Assembly: GCA_030622585.1 (NCBI GenBank)
Contig: JAUXFZ010000033.1
Span: 1-11,731 of the forward strand
DNA length: 11,731 nt
Direction: 5' to 3'
Source of the DNA: Myxococcales bacterium
Lineage (GTDB): Bacteria > Myxococcota_A > Polyangia > Polyangiales > Houyiibacteriaceae
Shown: one piece after another, positions 5,567-11,731 of the stretch
How positions within the stretch are numbered: position 1 is the first letter of the stretch
How the letters are laid out: every line of letters begins with the position of its first letter
Translations under genes and position numbers: made by a program
Notes under the pieces: generated by a model
What the model was told of the DNA's origin: nothing
What the model saw: only the letters and a program-made list of their open reading frames with translations
Databases searched by the model: none

Positions 5567-7381
5567 ATGCGTATTCAGTGGGGTCTTGCAATCGCCGTCG
5601 CGGCAACGTTCTTTTGGGTCAACCCGGCTCAGGCGACCGGTCCAAAAATCGAAGACGTGCATCTCGAGCACAAGGATGGTCGCGACCGCGTCGTGATCGC
5701 GCTCTCGGGTGATGCGGAGTTCCGCGTGTCCACACGCGCGGGTGCGCCGCCTCGCCTCGAGGTGCTAGGCGCGCGAATCGGCTCCGGCGCCAAGAGGCGT
5801 GTCGAAGCGCCGCGAGGTTCGGTCATCCGGTCGGTCGAGCTCGAGCAGAAGGGCGACCGAGCGGTTGTCGAGGTGCACGGCGCCGACGGGGCGGTCGGCA
5901 CCGCGATTCGTTCGGGGAGTCGCATCGTGTGGATGTTCTCCCGAACCACCACAGAGACCCGTCCGCGTACACGGACCATTGCCCGCGAGAGGGACTATGC
6001 CGCAGAGATCGACGGCCCAGAGGTCGCGGGCTTCCTGAGCAAGCTTCCCGCGCAGGTCAGCGGAGGCTCGCCCCGACGCTACTCGGGTCGTCGCATCGAC
6101 CTCGACTTCAAGGATGCTGACATCCACAACATCCTTCGCCTGCTCTCCGAGGTGGGTGGGGTGAATGTCGTCACGGCGGACAACGTCGGCGGAACGGTCA
6201 CGATTCGCATGCGTGACGTCCCCTGGGACCAGGCGCTCGACGTCGTGCTTCAGGCGAAATCGCTCGGCATGGTCCGTCAGGGCAACCTGCTCCGCGTCGC
6301 GCCATTGGCTCAACTCGAACAAGAGCGCGAAGCCGCGATCGCGCGACAGAAGCAACAACAGCAGCTCGCCCCACTCGAGACCCGTCTGATACCTGTGAGC
6401 TACGCAACCGCTCAGAACATGCAACCGAGGGTACGCGAGCTTCTTACGGAGCGAGGCACCGTCTCGGTGGACACTCGCACCAACATGCTGATCGTTCGTG
6501 ACATCGTCGGGCAGCTCGACGACGTCGAAGACTTGGTGCGAAGCCTGGACACCCAGACTCCGCAGGTGTTGATCGAATCGCGCATCGTCGAGGCAAGCAG
6601 CTCGTACTCGCGTGACATTGGTATTCAGTGGGGTGGCGCCGCGGTCATGAGTAGCGCGACGGGTAATCCCACCGGCCTTCGCTTCCCGTCCGACATCGGG
6701 ATTGCCGGAGGCGTTCCGGTCGATAGCGCTCCGACGCAGGGGCTCTCGCCTTTCAACGGCTCGGTGAACAATCCGAACTTCGCAGTGAACCTCCCGGCTG
6801 TCACCGGTAACGGCGCTGGTGGTGCGCTTGGTTTGACCATGGGCAGCCTGAGCGGCGCGGTGAACCTCAACGTGCGCTTGAGCGCTGCGGAAGCAGCCGG
6901 CTCCGTACGGATTATCAGCTCGCCGCGCGTCCTGACCCTGGACAACAACGAGGCATCGATCTCCCAGGGTACCTTGATTCCGTTCTCACAGGTGAGCGCG
7001 CAGGGCGTGAACACGGCCTTCCAGGAGGCAAAGCTCGAGCTCAACGTCACACCGCACGTCACGAGCGACGGGGCTGTGGCGATGGACGTGAAGATCACGC
7101 GCAACGAGCCTGATTTCGGTCGAGTGGGCGCCAACGGCGACCCGACCATCCTCGAACGTGAGGCGGTGACGCAGCTTCTGGTCGACGACGGCGATACGGC
7201 GGTCATCGGCGGCATTTACACCCGGAACACCGGCCGCAACGTGGACCAGGTGCCGTTCCTCGGTGACATCCCGGTTCTCGGGGTGTTCTTCAAGCGTCGC
7301 CGGTTCCGTGAGGACCGGAACGAGCTGCTGATTTTCCTGACGCCTAGGATTGTGAACAGGGCGCTCGCGCTCCCGGAATAG
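5567..7381 (+). CDS. pilQ: Type IV pilus outer-membrane secretin PilQ
   Basis: A 604-aa secretin. A signal peptide (cleavage probably after AQA, residue 23) is followed by one AMIN domain (about 27-127) expected to bind peptidoglycan, an STN/N0 domain (about 175-246, RRIDLDFKDADIHNILRLL), an N1/NolW-type domain (about 272-350, TRLIPVSYATA to IESRIVEAS), and the secretin beta-barrel domain (about 440-598) with the conserved VPFLGDIPVLGVFFK (562-576) and LLIFLTPRIV (587-596). A Gly/Asn/Pro-rich stretch (about 355-430) forms part of the secretin region. Twelve to fifteen such subunits form the channel through which the pilus exits. The single AMIN domain makes it shorter than the multi-AMIN PilQ known from Myxococcus xanthus. 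AGAGGAG (5554-5560) is a good ribosome binding site. aroKB starts 44 bases downstream. Confidence 0.97.
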   Translation: MRIQWGLAIAVAATFFWVNPAQATGPKIEDVHLEHKDGRDRVVIALSGDAEFRVSTRAGAPPRLEVLGARIGSGAKRRVEAPRGSVIRSVELEQKGDRAVVEVHGADGAVGTAIRSGSRIVWMFSRTTTETRPRTRTIARERDYAAEIDGPEVAGFLSKLPAQVSGGSPRRYSGRRIDLDFKDADIHNILRLLSEVGGVNVVTADNVGGTVTIRMRDVPWDQALDVVLQAKSLGMVRQGNLLRVAPLAQLEQEREAAIARQKQQQQLAPLETRLIPVSYATAQNMQPRVRELLTERGTVSVDTRTNMLIVRDIVGQLDDVEDLVRSLDTQTPQVLIESRIVEASSSYSRDIGIQWGGAAVMSSATGNPTGLRFPSDIGIAGGVPVDSAPTQGLSPFNGSVNNPNFAVNLPAVTGNGAGGALGLTMGSLSGAVNLNVRLSAAEAAGSVRIISSPRVLTLDNNEASISQGTLIPFSQVSAQGVNTAFQEAKLELNVTPHVTSDGAVAMDVKITRNEPDFGRVGANGDPTILEREAVTQLLVDDGDTAVIGGIYTRNTGRNVDQVPFLGDIPVLGVFFKRRRFREDRNELLIFLTPRIVNRALALPE

Positions 7382-7425
7382 CGGCTTCGGCGACTGGTTC
7401 CGTGACTGAGGGTCAGGGGGCTCGT

Positions 7426-9000
7426 ATGCTTGCGGCTGTGCGTGTTTATCTCTCAGGGCCCATGGGGGCCGGGAAGTCGACGGTTGCGGGCGCGGTAGCG
7501 GAGCTGCTGGGGACCCGCGCGCTCGATTTGGATGAGCGCGTCGAGGAGCTGGTCGGTCGGTCGGTTGCCCAGATTTTTGCCGAGCGCGGTGAAAGTGCCT
7601 TTCGGGCTCTCGAGAACGAAGCGCTGAAAAGCGTGCCCGCGGACGTCGGCGTCGTGTCGCTCGGCGGCGGGACGGTGGTCGATGACGAGACGAGGCAGGC
7701 GCTCCTTCGTCAGGGCATCGTCGTGACGCTCACGGCCGACCCTGCCGTGCTTGCACAACGGGTCGGCGAGGGCGCGGGACGTCCACTGCTCGGTGAAGAT
7801 CCTCAGGGGGACATCGAGCGCATCTTGAAGGCCCGCGCCGAGGCGTATTCGGAAGCCCATGCCGTCCTCGATACGGCGAACCTCGACGTTGATGAAATCG
7901 CGGCGGAAATCGTGGCGGTACGAAACCGCTCGCCAATTGTCGTGCCGTTGGGGTCCCGGACGTACTGCGTCGAAGTCGGCCGGGGCGTGCGTCACCGTCT
8001 CGGGATTCGGGCCAACGAGCATTCGGCCGGGGAGGCCATTGTGGTGTTCGACGGGGAGGCTGACCGCCCCTGGCCCGCGGATGCGATTCGTGACCTGACC
8101 TTAGCGGGCAAACCTCCAATCGAGGTGAAGCTTTCGGGCGCGGAGGCGGACAAGAATGTCGCCAGCGTGCAAGAGATCTGGGACACGGCGCTCGAAGCCG
8201 AAGTCGATCGACGCGCCATCGTCATCGGCGTGGGCGGGGGTGTCGTTGGGGATCTGACCGGGTTTGCCGCGTCGACTTTGCTTCGCGGGGTGGCGCTCGG
8301 GCAGGTTCCCACGACGCTGCTCGCGATGGTCGACAGCTCGGTGGGTGGCAAAACGGGGTTCAACCGCCCGCGCGGCAAGAATCTCGTGGGCACCTTCTAT
8401 CAGCCGAAGTTCGTTCTCTGTGATGTCGAGACGCTCTCGACGTTGCCGGGCGAGGAGCGTATCGCCGGGTTGGCCGAGGCCGTGAAGAGCGCCTGGCTCG
8501 ATTCCGAGGAATCGGTCGCCATGCTGGAGCGTGACGCCGAGGCGCTCCTGGCTGGGGACGCCGACGCGACGATTCGCGCGGTGCGAATGTCGATTCTTCT
8601 CAAATCCCGCATTGTCCACGAAGACGAGACCGAATCGGGCCGGCGGATGCTTCTGAACTTGGGGCACACCGTAGGCCACGGGCTCGAGGCCGCGAGCGAC
8701 TACCGAGGCATTCGGCACGGGGAGGGCGTCGCCCTCGGAATGATCGCCGCCATGCGCGTCGCAGCTCAGCTCGGCCGGGGGCGTCGTGAGGAGACCGAAC
8801 GACTGACGCGGCTGCTTGGCAAACTGGGCCTGCCGACCGACCTCCACGCACGACTGAACAGCCGTGCCCTGCGGTTCATCGGCTCGGACAAAAAGCGACG
8901 CGGGGACAGAATTTACTTCGTAATTCCACGCCTTCCCGGGCAAACCGAGGTCGATCTCGTCGGCCTCGACGAGGTGCGCGCTGCGCTCGAGCAAGCTTGA
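7426..9000 (+). CDS. aroKB: Bifunctional shikimate kinase / 3-dehydroquinate synthase (AroK-AroB fusion)
   Basis: A 524-aa fusion of two shikimate-pathway enzymes. Residues about 5-165 are shikimate kinase: Walker A GPMGAGKS (11-18), DLD (34-36), FRALE with substrate Arg60, SLGGG (78-82) and the lid GRPLL (118-122). Residues about 170-520 are 3-dehydroquinate synthase: IGVGGGVVGDLTGF (267-280, NAD binding), QVPTTLLAMVDSSVGGKTG (293-311), zinc ligands by family alignment Glu351 (AEAVK), His414 (LGHTVGH) and His431 (HGEG), and SDKK (487-490). Both halves look catalytically complete. They catalyse non-consecutive steps, DAHP to 3-dehydroquinate and shikimate to shikimate-3-phosphate. I prefer ATG 7426, which has CAGGGGG five bases upstream; an in-frame GTG at 7402 would give 532 aa without a good ribosome site. 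The position after pilQ matches separate aroK and aroB genes in gammaproteobacteria. Confidence 0.96.
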   Translation: MLAAVRVYLSGPMGAGKSTVAGAVAELLGTRALDLDERVEELVGRSVAQIFAERGESAFRALENEALKSVPADVGVVSLGGGTVVDDETRQALLRQGIVVTLTADPAVLAQRVGEGAGRPLLGEDPQGDIERILKARAEAYSEAHAVLDTANLDVDEIAAEIVAVRNRSPIVVPLGSRTYCVEVGRGVRHRLGIRANEHSAGEAIVVFDGEADRPWPADAIRDLTLAGKPPIEVKLSGAEADKNVASVQEIWDTALEAEVDRRAIVIGVGGGVVGDLTGFAASTLLRGVALGQVPTTLLAMVDSSVGGKTGFNRPRGKNLVGTFYQPKFVLCDVETLSTLPGEERIAGLAEAVKSAWLDSEESVAMLERDAEALLAGDADATIRAVRMSILLKSRIVHEDETESGRRMLLNLGHTVGHGLEAASDYRGIRHGEGVALGMIAAMRVAAQLGRGRREETERLTRLLGKLGLPTDLHARLNSRALRFIGSDKKRRGDRIYFVIPRLPGQTEVDLVGLDEVRAALEQA

Positions 9001-9065
9001 CCCACGGAAATTTGGCGACTCGCGCACAGGATCGATACCATGAAAGCACCCTCTGGAGGGGACTT

Positions 9066-9749
9066 ATGAGTCGATTCATCCTCGTAGCTATGACGCTGGC
9101 GGTGACGGTTGCCGGGTGCAACCGTTTCCCTGATAACGGACTACAGATCGCGGCGAACATCCCGCCGGACACAGGCAGCTGTGGATTCAACGCGGACTCG
9201 GAGCTCCGGCTCCTGCGCGGGCGCTATGACATCGCGTATCCGCGTGACTACGTCATCGCTCCGCTGCTCCAGAGTTATCTGGTTGCCAATGGGCTCGAGT
9301 TCCAGGGCGAGCAGAACAACCTTCAAGTCGACAACTACGAGATCACGATACTGCTGCCGGACGACACCGTGCCGGTGCTCCCCGGGGGCCTACCCAACCC
9401 GTATACCGTCAACACCAGCGCTGTCCTTCCCGCGACCACGGGCGAGAACATCTCAGAGGCCGTCGGTGCCGCGGTCGGCATTCCTGCGTCGTACAAAGAC
9501 GCGCTGCGGGCCATCGAGGCCGAAACCGGCTTTGCATCGGTCGTGCTCTCGATTCGCGCGGGCGGCACCACATTCGGTGGCTTCAGTCAACGCTCTGCGG
9601 CGTTCCGTTGGCCGGTGGACATCTGCGATGGATGCCTCGGGCGCGTCTGCACCGAAGACGAAGCAGAGGAGATCGCCGAGGAAAGTTGTCTCAAAGGCCA
9701 GGATGTCTGGGTGTACTGTGGCAGCGTCATCCCCAACCCCGAACCCTAG
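9066..9749 (+). CDS. Cysteine-rich lipoprotein of unknown function
   Basis: A 227-aa predicted lipoprotein that I do not recognise as a named family. The signal peptide ends in lipobox VAGC (lipidated Cys18, then Asn19). The mature part contains six further cysteines: Cys39, and Cys187, Cys190, Cys195, Cys208 and Cys218, the first pair forming CDGC; an even number is consistent with disulfides in the envelope. The middle (about 50-180) looks like an alternating beta-rich domain (YEITILLPDD, VVLSIRAGG). The acidic stretch EDEAEEIAEES (197-207) lies between the cysteines. Start ATG 9066 has TGGAGGG at 9054-9060, a strong site. The 65-base gap after aroKB contains a weak promoter-like pair (TTGGCG at 9012, TACCAT at 9036). 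Its stop shares a CTAG with the convergent sppA. Confidence 0.85.
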   Translation: MSRFILVAMTLAVTVAGCNRFPDNGLQIAANIPPDTGSCGFNADSELRLLRGRYDIAYPRDYVIAPLLQSYLVANGLEFQGEQNNLQVDNYEITILLPDDTVPVLPGGLPNPYTVNTSAVLPATTGENISEAVGAAVGIPASYKDALRAIEAETGFASVVLSIRAGGTTFGGFSQRSAAFRWPVDICDGCLGRVCTEDEAEEIAEESCLKGQDVWVYCGSVIPNPEP

Positions 9750-11506
9750 CGCAGCGAAAACAAGTACGGCGGAATCAGCGCGACGTGCTCACGGGAGAGC
9801 GTGTAGAGCGCGTCAGCCCAGGGCTCGAGCGGTAGCGAAGCGGCTAGAGGATGTCGTCGCAGCCACAAGCGCTGTAGTGTTTGCGCGTCGTCGTCCCCGT
9901 TACCGCTCAGCAGGTCGTTGATCGCATCGATCATGCCTTTCGTCGAAGGCCAAAGCTCCACGGGTGCGTCAGGGCCCAGCCCACCGGCTGCGCGGGCCCG
10001 AATCAGCGCTGCGCTCAAACCGGCCATCTCGTCGATGAGGCCGAGCTCCATGCCGTCCTGCGCGGTCATCACGCGGCCTTCCGCTGCCCGCAGCACCGCT
10101 GCGTGCTCCATCTTGCGGCCGGTTGCGACCCGGTCGATGAACCGATCGTACGTGTCGCGCAAAAGGCCCTCGAACGCCTCGCGCTCGGTCGGGTTCAGGG
10201 CGCGCACGGGGGTCGACCACGCGGCGCGCCGACCACGCTGCAGGACGTACGTGCTCACGCAGATCTCCTCGGCGAGTCCCGCGAAGTTGAACTTCCCGCC
10301 GACGACGCCAATCGACCCAACCAGACTGTTTGGGTGTGCGAGGATCTCATCGGCCGCAGACGCGATGTAGTAGCCGCCGCTGGCTGCCATGTCGCCGACG
10401 CTCGCGATCAGCGGCTTGGCCTCCGCGAGGTGGCGCGCCGCATCCCACATCCGGTCGCTAGCGAGTGCGGAACCTCCGGGCGAGTTGATGCGCATGACGA
10501 CGGCTTTGACGTTTTCATCGTCTTCGAGCCGCTTCATCACCCGCACGAAGGGCCCGGACACCGCATCACCCGTCGAGCCGGACTCCCCGTCGGTAATGCT
10601 GCCGTTCACGAACACCAAGGCAACGCGCTCCCCGGCGGCCTCGGTCTTGTCGGACTCGCCGCTCAGTAGGTTCAGAAACTGACCGAGGGTCAGAGGCGCC
10701 TGCTTAGGCAGCATGCGTGTCCGACGAATCGCATCGACGCCCGCCGCCGCTTTGATCTCCTCGCGTGCTTCTCGAAGGAAGGTCGCCGAATCAACCAGAC
10801 CCGCGTCGACGGCCGCTGCCGAGCCGTACGGGCCTCCGTCGATCAACTTCTTGGCCTCGCTCGGTCGCCCGTCGGTTCTCTTCTGGGTTGCCTCGATCAG
10901 AGCGGCGTACAGGTCATCGAGGATGGCATCCATCGAGGCCTTGGCTTCCTTGGGCATCTCGTTGCGAATGAACATGTCGCCAGCGCCCTTGTATCGCCCC
11001 ATGTGAAGGATCTCGGCTTCGACGCCTACCTTCTCGAGCAACGCGCGGGCATAGATCATCACGGCCGCTGGACCGATCAAATCGAGGGTGCCTGCCGGGG
11101 ACATGCCGATCCGGTCGCACACGGATGCGAGGAGCAAGTAGCCCACATTGTCTGCGGTCTCGAAGTGGCAATGGACGGGTCTGTTCTCGGCGCGGAACTC
11201 GCTCAGCGCCTCGACGAGATCCCCGACGCTGCCCCAGGCCCCCTGAAGCGGGCCCACCCGTATAAAGAGCCCTTTGACATTGTCGTCGTCAGTCGCGTCC
11301 CAGATCCGCGTGAGGACGTCATGCAGCGTGGGCTGTGGACGCGCGAAAGGATCGTGCTCGGCTCCATCCGGAAACGCCTGCAGAAGCCGCAGCTCGCGGA
11401 CCTCCGGCTCGTCTACGGCTTTGCTTTCTTCGCTGCATGAGGCAGTCACCAGGAGCGTGAGAATCGCGAGGATGGTGGAGGCATGACGACGTACAGCAGG
11501 GCTCAT
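9746..11506 (-). CDS. sppA: Signal peptide peptidase SppA, long (67K) type, predicted lipoprotein
   Basis: A 586-aa serine protease of the S49 family with two tandem ClpP-like domains, which degrades cleaved signal peptides. The N-terminal domain (about 75-260) has the lysine site HMGRYKGAGDMF (general base Lys173), and the C-terminal domain (about 292-505) has RINSPGGSALAS (339-350) and GDMAASGGYYIASAAD (nucleophile Ser376), followed by LVGSIGVVGG. The Lys-Ser spacing (203) is close to that of E. coli SppA (Lys209/Ser409). Unlike E. coli SppA, which is membrane-anchored by a helix, this N-terminus ends in a lipobox-like TASC (Cys24), predicting a lipid anchor. The C-terminal 75 residues extend beyond the S49 domain. 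The ATG overlaps the stop of the upstream gene (ATGA) and no strong Shine-Dalgarno is visible, so translation is probably coupled. Confidence 0.95.
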   Translation of the reverse strand: MSPAVRRHASTILAILTLLVTASCSEESKAVDEPEVRELRLLQAFPDGAEHDPFARPQPTLHDVLTRIWDATDDDNVKGLFIRVGPLQGAWGSVGDLVEALSEFRAENRPVHCHFETADNVGYLLLASVCDRIGMSPAGTLDLIGPAAVMIYARALLEKVGVEAEILHMGRYKGAGDMFIRNEMPKEAKASMDAILDDLYAALIEATQKRTDGRPSEAKKLIDGGPYGSAAAVDAGLVDSATFLREAREEIKAAAGVDAIRRTRMLPKQAPLTLGQFLNLLSGESDKTEAAGERVALVFVNGSITDGESGSTGDAVSGPFVRVMKRLEDDENVKAVVMRINSPGGSALASDRMWDAARHLAEAKPLIASVGDMAASGGYYIASAADEILAHPNSLVGSIGVVGGKFNFAGLAEEICVSTYVLQRGRRAAWSTPVRALNPTEREAFEGLLRDTYDRFIDRVATGRKMEHAAVLRAAEGRVMTAQDGMELGLIDEMAGLSAALIRARAAGGLGPDAPVELWPSTKGMIDAINDLLSGNGDDDAQTLQRLWLRRHPLAASLPLEPWADALYTLSREHVALIPPYLFSLR

Positions 11507-11731
11507 GGTGTTACCGGTTCTGACGCCTGCGCCGACTCTTTCACGGGCGAGGGCTCCGTGTCGGGGTCCGCTGCAGCTTCGGGTTCAGGTTTGGGTTCGG
11601 ATGCCGGATCCAATTCGGATTCGGGCTCGGGCGGCAGCTTCGCGTGGGGTTCCAAGGTCTTGATCGCCGATCTGGCGGCGGCCGCATGGCTGCCTGACGG
11701 ACGCCGTTTCACGTAAGTGTAGTACGCCGAG
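11503..11731 (-). CDS. C-terminal end of an unidentified protein with a Pro/Glu-rich tail (5' truncated by window edge)
   Basis: The minus-strand frame is open from the right edge to TGA at 11505-11503, which overlaps the sppA start. A GTG at 11712 would give 69 aa, but the frame continues upstream without a stop (reading SAYYTYVKRRP), so the gene most likely begins outside the window. The visible part starts with a helical segment (YYTYVKRRPSGSHAAAARSA) whose spacing resembles the last helices of a tetratricopeptide-type repeat, a weak inference. It then becomes an acidic, low-complexity tail rich in Pro, Glu, Asp, Ser and Ala (EPESELDPASEPKPEPEAA), probably disordered. Function is unknown; overlap with sppA suggests co-expression. 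Confidence 0.65.
   Translation of the reverse strand, partial: SAYYTYVKRRPSGSHAAAARSAIKTLEPHAKLPPEPESELDPASEPKPEPEAAADPDTEPSPVKESAQASEPVTP

Noticed and set aside
7382..7425. Terminator between pilQ and aroKB
   Set aside because: No stem with a following T-run is present; readthrough into aroKB is likely.
8101..9027. Long minus-strand open frame (308 aa) opposite the AroB part
   Set aside because: It is antisense to conserved dehydroquinate synthase motifs and shows no recognisable family; high-GC genes commonly produce such shadows.
11483..11716. Plus-strand Ser/Gly-rich open frame opposite the Pro/Glu tail
   Set aside because: It is the mirror image of the low-complexity Pro/Glu coding on the minus strand, which runs in frame to an ATGA junction with sppA; no ribosome site or family signature supports the plus frame.

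Overview
The window is high-GC bacterial chromosome from a Gram-negative organism: it encodes an outer-membrane secretin, lipoproteins with clear lipoboxes and a peptidoglycan hydrolase. The gene style (a sigma-54 activator, a pilMNOPQ cluster with a long PilN, a fused aroK-aroB, and a cysteine-rich lipoprotein of unknown family) suggests a myxobacterium or related Myxococcota/deltaproteobacterial lineage. That placement is an inference, because no rRNA or marker gene is present.

Layout. Positions 1-977 (+) hold the C-terminal part of a sigma-54-dependent activator (AAA+ domain plus Fis-type HTH), cut by the left edge. It converges on a secreted LysM/M15-type peptidoglycan peptidase (974-1903, -). 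A roughly 320-bp gene-free gap follows. It contains a striking AT-rich island with a perfect TATAAT and a 7-8-7 inverted repeat lying over the predicted transcription start. From 2228 to 9749 everything reads rightward: a small XRE-like HTH protein, pilM, pilN, pilO, pilP, pilQ, a bifunctional AroK-AroB fusion, and a cysteine-rich lipoprotein. The right end (minus strand) carries a lipoprotein form of the signal peptide peptidase SppA, translationally coupled to an upstream gene of which only the Pro/Glu-rich C-terminus is visible.

How the genes work together. PilM (cytoplasmic actin-like), PilN and PilO (inner membrane), PilP (inner-membrane lipoprotein) and PilQ (outer-membrane secretin) form the alignment complex and outer-membrane gate of the type IV pilus. 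The linkage pilMNOPQ-aroK-aroB is the same order known from gammaproteobacteria (pil or hof genes followed by aroK and aroB), but here the two shikimate-pathway enzymes are one polypeptide. The most unusual element is the HTH gene, which shares the leader of the pil operon and lies behind an operator-like palindrome. A self-regulated repressor of the pilus alignment complex is a reasonable but untested reading.

Most of the window is recognisable housekeeping and pilus machinery. I see no CRISPR array, tRNA, rRNA, insertion sequence or defence system.
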